Below are positions 26,569-34,987 of a stretch of DNA of 64,000 nt, in pieces. How positions within the stretch are numbered: the stretch's first letter is position 1; every line of letters starts with the position of its first letter. Under the pieces are notes generated by a model, which was given only the letters and a program-made list of their open reading frames with translations, had not been told where the DNA came from and did not search any database. Source of the stretch: Thermoplasmata archaeon (GTDB taxonomy: Archaea; Thermoplasmatota; DTKX01; VGTL01); assembly GCA_038851035.1 (NCBI GenBank), contig JAWCLH010000004.1, positions 55,688-119,687 of the forward strand, read 5' to 3'. The position numbers and the translations under genes are program-made.

Positions 26569-27126
26569 ATGGAGGAAATAGTGCGGCTCAATGAGCTGAT
26601 TCGCAGTCACTGCAGGGGAGCCCGAATAAGGCTGGCGGATGCCTATCCAGTTTTCGACGACGGCGCTGGGCGACTGAAGAGAGAGTATTCATATGGGGAT
26701 GGGGGGCATCTTAATGCGGCGGGCTACAGACGTCTGGGGGAATTCCTCGCTATCGAGCTTGTGGATCTGCTGAGGCCGGGCACAACCGTCGCCTGTCTGG
26801 GCGACAGCATTACCGAGGGCTACCCAGGCCACATCAACAGCCGCACGGAGAACGAGTGGGAGCCATATACGCACTACCTGAAAAGGCCCGGCGTTAAAGT
26901 CCTTAATTTTGGGGTGTCCGGCGACACGACCGATGGAATGATGCTCCGCCTGCACAGGGATGTGGCGCGGAGTGGTGCCAACGTATGCATCCTTCTAGGG
27001 GGCATCAACGACCTACTCGGCGGGACACCAGTCCAGGAGGTCTTCGAGAACCTAAAGGCTATGTACGCCGAGCTGGACAGATACCACATCTTGCCTGTGG
27101 CAGTGACGGTTCTCCCGATTGATTAG
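26569..27126 (+). CDS. SGNH/GDSL hydrolase with circularly permuted domain order
   Basis: A 185-residue protein with all SGNH hydrolase blocks but in rotated order. The usual C-terminal block comes first: helix MEEIVRLNELIRSHC, then LADAYPVFDD and DGGHLNAAGY with the Asp/His pair (D45, H48). After a linker (LVDLLRPG) the usual N-terminal part follows: nucleophile block CLGDSITEG (S80), NFGVSGDT (Gly block, about 113-120) and GGIND (N147), ending VAVTVLPID, the strand that would normally lead into the first helix. All catalytic residues are present once, so it may fold as an esterase/lipase. A remnant of a tandem duplication is the alternative. The ATG directly follows the stop of the zinc-repeat gene. 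Confidence 0.75.
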   Translation: MEEIVRLNELIRSHCRGARIRLADAYPVFDDGAGRLKREYSYGDGGHLNAAGYRRLGEFLAIELVDLLRPGTTVACLGDSITEGYPGHINSRTENEWEPYTHYLKRPGVKVLNFGVSGDTTDGMMLRLHRDVARSGANVCILLGGINDLLGGTPVQEVFENLKAMYAELDRYHILPVAVTVLPID

Positions 27127-28358
27127 GCCCTGATATTACGAAACCTCCGGAACTGGCCTGGATACCAGAGCCTAGTATTTACAATTCCTCCTCTTCAGTA
27201 TGGGAATGGTAGCGCGTGCGCACTCCAGCCCCGCAATCCACCCAAGGCACTGGTTTGGTAAAAAGAAGTTGAGTGTAGAGCCGGGGTGCGCGAATTGCTG
27301 ATAATAAGGGAATTCAAGGTGGCACGCCGCTCCCTGGGCTGGGAACACAAATGCCGTCAGCGCGCCGGATGAAGACCAGCTGGATAGATTTGATAGAAAG
27401 CAGCTCGTTGAGATATTCAACGCTTCCACAATCCCTATCGTCGCCGGAGCCTAGCGCAAATGTTTGCTGTAAAACCCATCCTTGTAGCGAGTGGCTGCCA
27501 CGAATAGCCCCACTACGTAAAAGAAAAGCCTCCGGAGGTAAAGGGGAGCGGGAAATGAAGGGCCCCAACTATGCCTATCAATATCCCGTCCCCGATATTG
27601 TAGTTCAGGTCAAAGCTTCAATAGGAGAGAATGCGGGTTCCGTCCCTTGTGGATGCCATTGTGCCTCTTAACCCCGTCTTGATGTGGGTAATTTGGCTCA
27701 ATGACATCGGAATCGTGGGCTTAAGAGGGGCTTCCACTCCATTGAGGGGGTAACGAACATCCAAGAGATGGGAATCGTGTTGGAGATGACCGATTAGCCT
27801 ACTACGATGGTTCGTCCACACCCGCTTTCCATAGGGCCCCCCATCCCTCGATACACACTTCCACAATCTGCTCGAAGCGGGAGTGGTGACTGCCCTGACA
27901 GTCATGAGTCCCTCAATGATAAAAGAGCGAGAGTTTCGAGACATCGACAGGCTGCTCGTCTTTCACACGAAAGGGAGCACCTCCGAAGGGCCGATTCCGA
28001 GGCTTTCCAAGGATGATTGAGAACTACGAACATCGCTGGGGAAGAGAGAAGGGGCTCTGAGTGAGTAGCGATTTCATTATCACAACAACTCCGGGAGACC
28101 ATATTTTGCGGCATTCCTTCCCCCCGCAGCCACACATTATGAGCTGCGACTGCTCCTCAATGTCCTCACAGGGCGTGCCGTAAGATTGGTTAATGGGCCT
28201 TGTTTAATATGGACTTTCCTATCAAGGATTGAGCTACCTTGCCCGGAGAGAGAGAATTCCGATGGGAGACAGAGGTTTGTGGGGAGGGAAGGGGTGCTAA
28301 TGTATTTTCTCCGGGATGGTCTGGTGGATTTTCGATGCTAACCTGGGGGGAGTATCGG
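27127..28358. other. decayed region without an intact gene
   Basis: About 1.2 kb with no convincing gene. On the plus strand protein-like pieces appear in shifting frames: VPSLVDAIVPLNP and LNDIGIVG (about 27636-27720), GFHSIEGVTNIQEMGIVLEM (about 27729-27790), RLAYYDGSSTPAFHRAPHPS (about 27793-27852) and LLEAGVVTALTVMSPS to LVFHTKGSTSEGPIPRLS (about 27863-28010). They read as one gene broken by several frameshifts; the family was not recognised. Confidence 0.5.
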
Positions 28359-28373
28359 AGCGATAAAATCTAT
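28359..28373 (+). promoter_or_regulatory. TATA-like box of the aldehyde:ferredoxin oxidoreductase gene
   Basis: AGCGATAAAATCTAT lies about 55 bp before the chosen ATG. It is the only A/T-rich element in the upstream spacer; inferred from position. Confidence 0.4.
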
Positions 28374-28425
28374 ATTGAAGGAAGGTATTCAGACCCTATG
28401 GGGGAGTTCGGTGGCTCTAGCGATT

Positions 28426-30531
28426 ATGAACTATAAACCGGGAATCATTGAGAGGGGCTACAACAACAGGACACTTTACATCAACCTTTCTACCGGCGAG
28501 CTCCGGGAGAAGCCCGTTGACGCAAGAATGAAGGAGACGTTCATAGGGGGAAGGGGATTCGACCTCTGGCTTCTTTGGAACTCACTCCCCCGCGATAGGG
28601 TGATAAGATGGGACGACCCGGAGAACGAGCTTTGCATAGCCTCCGGCCCGCTCGGTGGAACGACCCTCTACCCCGGTTCTGGAAAGAGCATTGTTGTTAG
28701 TATCTCCCCACTGACCGGCTCCGTAATGGACTCGAACGTCGGCGGGTTCTTCGGCCCCTATCTGAAGTTCTGCGGCTTCGACGCTATCGAGGTGCAGGGC
28801 AGGGCGGCAAAAGACTCCATCATTGTCGTGGATGGAGACAGGAGGGAGGTCAGGATTGAGGAGGCCGAGGGCCTCCCCCTCGACACACACCTGCTCGCCC
28901 CTGCTCTCGGTGAGAGATACGGGGAGGGTAACCCTAGGTCAGTTGCGTCGGTCACTAGCGGGAGGGGCGCTGAGCACAGCCTCTGGGGATGCCTGAACTT
29001 CTCCTACTACGACCTCGCGCGCAAATCTTACCGCAGCAAGCAGGCCGGCAGGGGAGGTCTCGGGACCGTCATGAGGAACAAGAGACTCAAGGCGCTGGTG
29101 GCCAAGTTCTCGGAGATGAAACCCGATATCAACCACCCCGCGGACCCCGAGACGTTGAAGAAGGGAGGCAGGAGGTACAACGCGCAGATTCGGGAACTCG
29201 ACCCCAAGCAGAATGAGATGTCCACGATAGGAACGACGCATCTTGTGACCATCATGAACGACCACGACCTCCTCCCTGTCCATAACTTCCGGTACGGGAG
29301 CCATCCTGACGCCCCGAAACTCGGCAAGGAGGTCTTCAGGAGAATATTCCATCCCGGCTACGACGGCTGCTGGGTCGGATGCTCGGTCGCCTGCTCGCAC
29401 ACGGTGAAGGACTTCGTTCCGAGAACCGGACCCTACAAGGGAGAGAGGGTCTGGGTCGATGGACCCGAATATGAAACCATCGCGGGCTGCGGGTCCAATC
29501 TTGGTGTCTTCGACCCTAACTTCGTTATCGAAATGAACTTCTACTGCGACACCTACGGCCTCGATACGATATCGGTTGGCACGGGGTTCGCCTTCGTGAT
29601 GGAGTGCTATGAGATGGGCCTGATTAAGAAGGAACACACCGACGGCCTTGAGCTGAGGTTCGGAAACGCGGATGCCGCCCTTGAGCTCCTGCATAAAGTG
29701 GCTTGGGGGGAGGGCTTTGGTAAGATCGTGGGGCAGGGGGTCAGGAGGATGAAGCAATACTTCGCCGCCCACTTCGGAGCCGACCCACAGATTATGGCTG
29801 ATATAGGCATGGAAGCGAAGGGTCTCGAGTTCTCCGAGTATATAACCAAAGAATCGCTGGCTCAGCAGGGAGGATATGGACTGGCGCTGAAGGGGCCGCA
29901 GCATGACGAGGCTTGGCTGATATTCCTGGACATGGTCCACGGCTACCTCCCCACATTCGAGAAGAAGGCCGAGGCCCTCCACTGGTTCCCAATGTGGAGG
30001 ACCTGGTTCGGCCTGAACGGTCTCTGCAAGCTGCCCTGGAACGACATAGTGCCCCCAGAGAATAAAAACACCCCAGAGCCGGCAAAGGTAATGCAGCACG
30101 TCGAGTGGTACGCGGAGTACTTCACTGCAACCACGGGTAGGAAGGCCACGCCCGACGACCTAATTAAGATGAGCGAGCGGGTCTACAACTTCCAGAGGTT
30201 GTTCAACCTGCGGATGGGCTTCGGTACAAGAAAGGATGACAGAATTCCCTATCGCGCGATGGGCCCGGTCACCGAGGAAGAATATGAGTCAAGAAGAGAC
30301 CGGTACGACAAACAGCTGGTTGAGAATGGGATAATGAACCCCGAGGGAAAGAGCACGAAGGAGAAGCTCGCCGCGCTGCGCAGATACCGGGAGGAGCAGT
30401 ACGAGAGGCTCATGGACGCGGTCTATCAAAGGCGCGGCTGGACCCAGAACGGAATACCCACTCCAGAGAAAGTCAGGGAACTCGGAATCGATTTCCCAGA
30501 TGTGATGGAGCTGCTGAAAAAGCACCTGTGA
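28426..30531 (+). CDS. aldehyde:ferredoxin oxidoreductase (tungsten/molybdenum enzyme)
   Basis: A 701-residue oxidoreductase of the AOR family, which uses a tungstobispterin cofactor and one 4Fe-4S cluster to oxidise aldehydes with ferredoxin. The N-terminal part has LYINLSTGELREKPVD and FIGGRGFDLWLLW, then ASGPLGGTTLYPGSGKSIVVSISPLTGSVMDSNVGGFFGPYLK and KQAGRGGLGTVMRNKRLKA for pterin binding. Cluster cysteines are C315, C319 and C323 (CWVGCSVAC, spacing CX3CX3C) with C534 (NGLCKLPW) as fourth. DTISVG and later GPQHDEAW fit the family core. The start ATG 28426 gives the normal family N-terminus (GYNNRTLYINL). A MoaD-like gene follows on the same strand. The substrate cannot be assigned. Confidence 0.93.
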   Translation: MNYKPGIIERGYNNRTLYINLSTGELREKPVDARMKETFIGGRGFDLWLLWNSLPRDRVIRWDDPENELCIASGPLGGTTLYPGSGKSIVVSISPLTGSVMDSNVGGFFGPYLKFCGFDAIEVQGRAAKDSIIVVDGDRREVRIEEAEGLPLDTHLLAPALGERYGEGNPRSVASVTSGRGAEHSLWGCLNFSYYDLARKSYRSKQAGRGGLGTVMRNKRLKALVAKFSEMKPDINHPADPETLKKGGRRYNAQIRELDPKQNEMSTIGTTHLVTIMNDHDLLPVHNFRYGSHPDAPKLGKEVFRRIFHPGYDGCWVGCSVACSHTVKDFVPRTGPYKGERVWVDGPEYETIAGCGSNLGVFDPNFVIEMNFYCDTYGLDTISVGTGFAFVMECYEMGLIKKEHTDGLELRFGNADAALELLHKVAWGEGFGKIVGQGVRRMKQYFAAHFGADPQIMADIGMEAKGLEFSEYITKESLAQQGGYGLALKGPQHDEAWLIFLDMVHGYLPTFEKKAEALHWFPMWRTWFGLNGLCKLPWNDIVPPENKNTPEPAKVMQHVEWYAEYFTATTGRKATPDDLIKMSERVYNFQRLFNLRMGFGTRKDDRIPYRAMGPVTEEEYESRRDRYDKQLVENGIMNPEGKSTKEKLAALRRYREEQYERLMDAVYQRRGWTQNGIPTPEKVRELGIDFPDVMELLKKHL

Positions 30532-30679
30532 CGAGAGCACGCGGGTAGGAGGAAGTTCAGAAGCGGTTGAGGAGGGTTTCGGGTGCCCTGGGGCATGATA
30601 TTGGAGCACCGTTCGATAGGCCAGACTGTTCAGGAGCAGATGTTCAGCAACAAAAAGCGATAGTGAGACGGGGCGCTTT

Positions 30680-31051
30680 ATGGGGTTGGATGGGCTGGGG
30701 ATGACGGAGAGAGAAACAGGTTCTGAGGATGGAAGGGCAGAGCGGGAGGAGGAGGAAGGGGGAGAGGGGCGGGCGCGAGGTGTGGTGGAGTGCGAGGTCA
30801 GGTTCTACGGGGGCATCGCGAGAGACACCGGCACCGAGAGAGTCCTAGTCAGCATCACCTGGGGAACTCTTGGAGAGCTCCTGACGGAGCTCGGGAGAAG
30901 GTGGCCCGTGCTCCGAGAGCGCCTGAGCGACCCGGCGGCCGGATTTCTAGTCTTCGTCCTGAACGGGAGGGCGCTGGAGTTCCCGGAGCCAACCCTCAGG
31001 CTTAAATCCGGAGACGTTCTATCCATAATGCCTTTCGTGGCCGGGGGGTGA
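30680..31051 (+). CDS. MoaD/ThiS-family sulfur carrier protein
   Basis: Ubiquitin-like carrier whose C-terminal Gly-Gly is thiocarboxylated to supply sulfur, normally for molybdopterin. The domain occupies the last 90 residues: VVECEVRFYGGIARDTG, TLGELLTELGRRWPVLRERL, GFLVFVLNGRALEF and the end DVLSIMPFVAGG. The first 34 residues (from ATG 30680) are low-complexity Glu/Gly/Arg, so a GTG near 30782-30785 could be the true start. Its position behind the AOR gene fits a role in making the tungstopterin cofactor for that enzyme. Confidence 0.82.
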   Translation: MGLDGLGMTERETGSEDGRAEREEEEGGEGRARGVVECEVRFYGGIARDTGTERVLVSITWGTLGELLTELGRRWPVLRERLSDPAAGFLVFVLNGRALEFPEPTLRLKSGDVLSIMPFVAGG

Positions 31052-31097
31052 ACGGCGGGAAATCGAAGAGAGGTCTCGATGGAAAGGGGGATGGGAT

Positions 31098-32414
31098 ATG
31101 AGAGTGGCTGTGCTCGGCATTGGATACGTCGGCCTTGTCACAGGTGCCACAGCCGCCTTGGACGGCCACCGAGTCATCTGTTTGGATGTTGCCGACGATA
31201 AGGTCGAGGCGCTTCGCTCCGGGAGGGCCCCATTCTATGAACCGGGCCTTGAGGAGGCAGTGCGAAGGATGGTCTCGAAAAAGAGGCTGAGTGCCTCCAC
31301 AGATATCGAGCGTGAGGTAGCTGCCTCGGAGATGTCGTTTATATGCGTTGGCACTCCGTCAAGAAGGGATGGCTCCGCTGACCTCAGACAAGTCAGCGAG
31401 GCCGCCCGTCTCATTGGTACGGGCTTGAGGGACAGAAAGGGCTATCACGTCGTCGTGGTCAAGAGCACCGTCCCCCCGGATACGACAGCAGGGTTCGTTG
31501 TCCCGACCGTTGCGCGCTATTCCGGCGCCCAGCCCGGGGACTTTGGGGCCTGCATGTGCCCCGAGTTCTTGAGGGAGGGCGACGCACTGCAGGACAGTCT
31601 TAAGCCTGACAGAATCGTAATAGGAGAGCTCGACAGGCGAAGCGGCGACAATCTCCTCGCATTCTACTCGAGAAAGAGGTGCCCAAAGCTAAGGATGTGG
31701 CTCACGGCGGCCGAGCTCGTGAAATACATCTCCAACTCCTTCCTCGCTACCAAAATCGCCTTTTCGAACGAAATGGCAAACTTGTGCGAGAAATTCAATG
31801 TGGACGTGTATGAGGTCATGGAGGGCGTCGGGCTCGATTCCCGCATAGGGCGCGAATTCCTTCGGGCAGGCATGGGCTTCGGAGGCTCCTGCTTTCCAAA
31901 AGACCTCCTGGCATTGGCAAGGGTGGCCAGAAAGGTCGGCGCCCGGAGCAGGATAATCGAGGCAGTGCTGCGCCAGAACGAGGAGCAGCCACTGAGAGTG
32001 GTCGAGCTGGCCGAAGAGGCGCTGGGGGACCTGAGAGGAAAAGCTGTGGCGGTGCTAGGACTGACCTTCAAGCCTGGCACGGACGACGTCAGGAACTCGA
32101 GGGCGGAGCCACTCATCCGTGCACTTCTGGCCAGAGGAGCGCGGGTGATTGCCCACGACCCGCATGGGATGGAGAACTTCAAAAAGGAATTCGGACTCAA
32201 CATCGAGTATGCCGAGACGGCTCTGGACGCTCTCAAGGGAAGGGACGCGGTGGTCTTCCAGACTGAGTGGCCCGAGTACCGCCGAATTCCAGCCTCCGCT
32301 TACATAAGGCTGATGGAGAGACCAATAGTTATTGATGGAAGGAGGACGGTTGAGCCCCGCAAGCTCAAGCTCGCCGGGGTGAGGTATTTCGCTATAGGGG
32401 CACCGAGGGACTGA
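31098..32414 (+). CDS. UDP-glucose/UDP-N-acetylmannosamine 6-dehydrogenase family
   Basis: NAD-dependent enzyme oxidising a UDP-sugar C6 alcohol to the uronate, for surface glycans or N-glycosylation. The 438-residue product has the Rossmann motif LGIGYVGLVTG (6-16), VGTPSRRDGSAD, VVVKSTVPPDTT, PEFLREGDAL, the lysine/asparagine block ELVKYISNSFLATKIAFSNE (K209) and catalytic Cys265 in GFGGSCFPKD. The third domain has LGLTFKPGTDDVRNSRA. All catalytic residues are present. ATG 31098 starts immediately before the Rossmann strand. The exact UDP-sugar is uncertain. Confidence 0.95.
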   Translation: MRVAVLGIGYVGLVTGATAALDGHRVICLDVADDKVEALRSGRAPFYEPGLEEAVRRMVSKKRLSASTDIEREVAASEMSFICVGTPSRRDGSADLRQVSEAARLIGTGLRDRKGYHVVVVKSTVPPDTTAGFVVPTVARYSGAQPGDFGACMCPEFLREGDALQDSLKPDRIVIGELDRRSGDNLLAFYSRKRCPKLRMWLTAAELVKYISNSFLATKIAFSNEMANLCEKFNVDVYEVMEGVGLDSRIGREFLRAGMGFGGSCFPKDLLALARVARKVGARSRIIEAVLRQNEEQPLRVVELAEEALGDLRGKAVAVLGLTFKPGTDDVRNSRAEPLIRALLARGARVIAHDPHGMENFKKEFGLNIEYAETALDALKGRDAVVFQTEWPEYRRIPASAYIRLMERPIVIDGRRTVEPRKLKLAGVRYFAIGAPRD

Positions 32415-32488
32415 GGCGGCGGAGAGAAGAGGGGGCAACTAGGCGGTGCGAGAGGTCTGAAATGCCGGGCGCGCGCTCGACCACTATG

Positions 32489-32499
32489 GTTATATAGCC
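32489..32499 (+). promoter_or_regulatory. TATA box of the small helical protein gene
   Basis: GGTTATATAGC about 45-50 bp before the ATG at 32542, in a GC-rich spacer; GGGAGGGC before the ATG could serve as Shine-Dalgarno. Confidence 0.55.
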
Positions 32500-32541
32500 C
32501 CGAGTTGCATTTGGAGACCGTAGAAAGGGAGGGCTCGTGAG

Positions 32542-32811
32542 ATGATCGGCAGCAAGCCACCGGACGTGCCCAAGAAGTCGGAGAGCGACCCGCTCGCCAG
32601 CTTGGAAGAGGAGCTTGGCCGGACTGATCGCATGATTCAGATGAAGGTCGCAATGAATTACCTCGCCCAGCTAATAGACCCCAAATACAGGCAGGCTTTC
32701 GAAGAGGCGGAGCGGAGCGCGAAGACAGTGGAGGATATGACAAGACTCATCGAGCTCGCGAAGAAGTTTATAGCGCAGAGAACTGTCGTGGACCTTCTCG
32801 GAATCGAGTGA
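32542..32811 (+). CDS. small helical protein, function unknown
   Basis: An 89-residue protein with a flexible N-terminus (SKPPDVPKKSESDP) followed by a charged, all-helical body: LASLEEELGRTDRMIQMKVAMNYLAQLIDPKYRQAFEEAERSAKTVEDMTRLIELAKKFIAQ. It has its own TATA box and a plausible ribosome site, and codon usage like its neighbours, so it looks real. No family is recognised. It lies between the UDP-sugar dehydrogenase (same strand) and a convergent transporter gene. Confidence 0.7.
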   Translation: MIGSKPPDVPKKSESDPLASLEEELGRTDRMIQMKVAMNYLAQLIDPKYRQAFEEAERSAKTVEDMTRLIELAKKFIAQRTVVDLLGIE

Positions 32812-32926
32812 GACTCTTCTCACCTCCAAGAGCCCGGGAACTCTGTTAGAGCGGCCTTCAGAGCGGCCAGCCGTTTCCCATCGGAGGCTATCCTATCGCA
32901 CCACTCCACGAGGGAGCCAAACTCTC

Positions 32927-33916
32927 TTACGCTAGCACAATGAAGGCTATTCCAGACACGGTCAGGGCTGCGCCAGCCAAGAACTGGAGACCGGAGCGGC
33001 GCCTGTCTTTCAGCCGCTCGAGCTCCTTGAAAACCAGAAGACCCCATAGCGCGCTGACTAGTGTTATCACACCCTGCCCCACCGGAACCCCTATCGCGAG
33101 ACCCGTCCCGAGCCACCCTATCATAACGCACACCATCGCCGTGCCCCATATTATTCCCTGAGAGAGGGCCAGGCCATGCCACCTCAGAGGGGCCCTCCGC
33201 CATGCCAGAATTCCGGGTTCGGTCACGGAGGGCGACCAATGGCTCTCGCCCCCCTCCGGGAGGAGCGCCAGAGCGAGCGCTCCGATTATGATTCCTGGAG
33301 AGAAGGAAATAAACGCCGGACCGGGCGCGACGCCCGCATGGTTGATTGCTTGGGCGATGACGACGTTGAAGACAGCGAAGAAGAAGGGGGCGACAAAGGC
33401 CGCCGCGATCCCCCTCCTCTCACCACCAGTTCTCATCGTCCTTCCTCCACCTACTCCAGTCACGCCCGCGACCGAAATCTCCCCCCGGTCTTCTGATATG
33501 AGGCTGATGAGAGCTGAGCCGACCACAACGAGAGCGACCCCCAGTGCCATCAGGGCCAGCCTTGCCATGGAAACCTCTCCCAACTCGCCCAGGAGCCACC
33601 CTCCCCCGATGAAGGAGAGGACTGAGGTTAGGTTGATTATGCAAAAGGGCCTCGCCATCCCCGCCCTCCGGACAGCGAAAATCAGGAGATAATTGCCGAT
33701 GACCCAGCACAATCCTCCAGTAGCCACAAGAGAGAAAAGTGGCAGCGTGGGTGCGGGTCCTTGCGCGACGCCAAAAAAGATCCCACCTGTGACTGCGATG
33801 CCGAGGGCCATTGAGACATTATAGGCTCCTGTAGGGAAGGCCGGGCAGTACTTCTGGGGTATGAACTGGCTCCCGAAGAGAACTCCCGACAGCACAATCC
33901 AAAGCAAAGGTGTCAT
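32927..33916 (-). CDS. ten-helix sugar transporter of the GRP/RhaT (DMT) superfamily
   Basis: A 329-residue integral membrane protein with about ten hydrophobic segments in two five-helix halves. The start LWIVLSGVLFGSQFIPQKYCP resembles the glucose/ribose porter and TMEM144-like group of the drug/metabolite superfamily. Other motifs are GNYLLIFAVRRAGMARPF and VPVGQGVITLVSALWGLLVFKE. A low-complexity cytoplasmic loop (about residues 145-170) separates the halves. It lies 84 bp downstream of panD on the same strand. The substrate (sugar or another small molecule) is inference. Confidence 0.82.
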   Translation of the reverse strand: MTPLLWIVLSGVLFGSQFIPQKYCPAFPTGAYNVSMALGIAVTGGIFFGVAQGPAPTLPLFSLVATGGLCWVIGNYLLIFAVRRAGMARPFCIINLTSVLSFIGGGWLLGELGEVSMARLALMALGVALVVVGSALISLISEDRGEISVAGVTGVGGGRTMRTGGERRGIAAAFVAPFFFAVFNVVIAQAINHAGVAPGPAFISFSPGIIIGALALALLPEGGESHWSPSVTEPGILAWRRAPLRWHGLALSQGIIWGTAMVCVMIGWLGTGLAIGVPVGQGVITLVSALWGLLVFKELERLKDRRRSGLQFLAGAALTVSGIAFIVLA

Positions 33917-34000
33917 TTCCGCCGTTGTCCCAGCCCCGCTCTTACCCCGTGGCCCGGGCCCTTCGCAACGCGCTCAGTGCCGCAGCTCCGGCGTTCGCCG

Positions 34001-34390
34001 TCAGAGTCGGCCCGGGGCGCCGCCAGACTGACCCTTCCTCGCTGCCACAGGCCTGTTCTTAGAGTCGACGAGCACGATTCTGGGCCTGTGCCTGCGAGCC
34101 TGCTCCTCTTCCATCCAGACATAATTCACAATTATCACCTTATGCCCCTTCCGGATCAGCCTCGCCGCGGCGCCGTTCATCTCCACTGTCCCCGAACCTC
34201 TGCTCGCGGGTACGGTATAGGTTTCTAGACGAGCTCCGTTGGTAAGGTCGTAAACTTGGACGAGCTCGTAGGGCAGGATGTCCGCAGCCTCGAGCAGGGC
34301 TTCGTCAATCGTGATCGAGCCGACGTAGTCCACCACAGCACCCGTGACTGTGGCCCGGTGGATTTTCCCCCAGCACATCAGGCGCATCAT
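34001..34390 (-). CDS. panD: aspartate 1-decarboxylase (pyruvoyl type)
   Basis: Makes beta-alanine from aspartate for pantothenate and CoA. The 129-residue proenzyme has CWGKIHRATVTGAVVDYVGS with the self-cleavage pair Gly24-Ser25 at the same positions as in E. coli PanD, so Ser25 would become the pyruvoyl group. Other family blocks are ADILPYELVQVYDLTNG, GSGTVEMNGAAARLIRKGHKVII and VNYVWMEEEQA. The start is ATG 34390, with a TATA-like CTTTATTAG about 25-30 bp upstream. Many archaea use the PLP enzyme MfnA instead, so a bacterial-type PanD here suggests transfer. Confidence 0.93.
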   Translation of the reverse strand: MMRLMCWGKIHRATVTGAVVDYVGSITIDEALLEAADILPYELVQVYDLTNGARLETYTVPASRGSGTVEMNGAAARLIRKGHKVIIVNYVWMEEEQARRHRPRIVLVDSKNRPVAARKGQSGGAPGRL

Positions 34391-34457
34391 CGCCTGAGCA
34401 GAAGCGTGCCACTAATAAAGCTTTGCGACGCGGGGCATGATTGCCGCGCTGGAATCC

Positions 34458-34466
34458 TTTTATATT
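34458..34466 (+). promoter_or_regulatory. TATA box of the nitroreductase gene
   Basis: TTTATATTA about 25 bp before ATG 34487, which points to a leaderless transcript and decides the start in favour of MEVFEAI over an upstream in-frame start. Confidence 0.65.
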
Positions 34467-34486
34467 AAGTCTTGGATTTGTGGGCC

Positions 34487-34987
34487 ATGGAAGTGTTCGA
34501 GGCCATTCTGAAGCGCAGAACAATTCGCAGATACCAGAACAGGCCATTGGAGCCAGAGAAACTCCTGAAGCTGCTCGAAGCGGCACGCCTGGCCCCCTCC
34601 GGCATGAACCTCCAGCCCTGGGAGCTCGTTGTTGTGACATCGGAAGAGGGCAGGCAGGCTCTGGTTCCCGCGTGCAACAACCAAAGGCAGATCGCGGAGG
34701 CCCCAGTGGTAATCTGTGGCGTGGACGACCCGACCGCAAAATGGGCCCGTGTGGACCTTGCGCTCGCGATGGAAAACATGGTCCTGGAGGCAGTGGAACT
34801 TGGTCTGGGTACGTGCTACATCGGCTCCTTCAGACCGGAAAAAGTGAAGGAGCTACTCGGAATTCCGGCAGAGAAGCAGGTAGTAATGCTCCTCACGGTC
34901 GGGTATCCGGCGGAGGAGCCCCCTCACCGTGCCAAAAAGCCCTTAGACGCCCTGGTCTATAGAGAGCGGTACGGGGTCCGCGGCTGA
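34487..34987 (+). CDS. nitroreductase-family FMN oxidoreductase
   Basis: A 166-residue FMN-dependent oxidoreductase. The N-terminal EVFEAILKRRTIRRYQNRPLEPEKL carries the FMN-phosphate binding Arg cluster. AARLAPSGMNLQPWELVVV and the block AMENMVLEAVELGLGTCYIGSF are typical, as is LLTVGYPAEEP near the end. ATG 34487 is chosen because of the TATA box 25 bp upstream. The last 95 bp overlap the 3' end of the large VCBS/PKD gene on the opposite strand. The physiological substrate is not predictable. Confidence 0.92.
   Translation: MEVFEAILKRRTIRRYQNRPLEPEKLLKLLEAARLAPSGMNLQPWELVVVTSEEGRQALVPACNNQRQIAEAPVVICGVDDPTAKWARVDLALAMENMVLEAVELGLGTCYIGSFRPEKVKELLGIPAEKQVVMLLTVGYPAEEPPHRAKKPLDALVYRERYGVRG

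Noticed and set aside
28939..30099. A 386-codon frame antisense to the aldehyde:ferredoxin oxidoreductase gene
   Set aside because: The opposite strand encodes a clear enzyme with all motifs; the antisense product shows no recognisable features.
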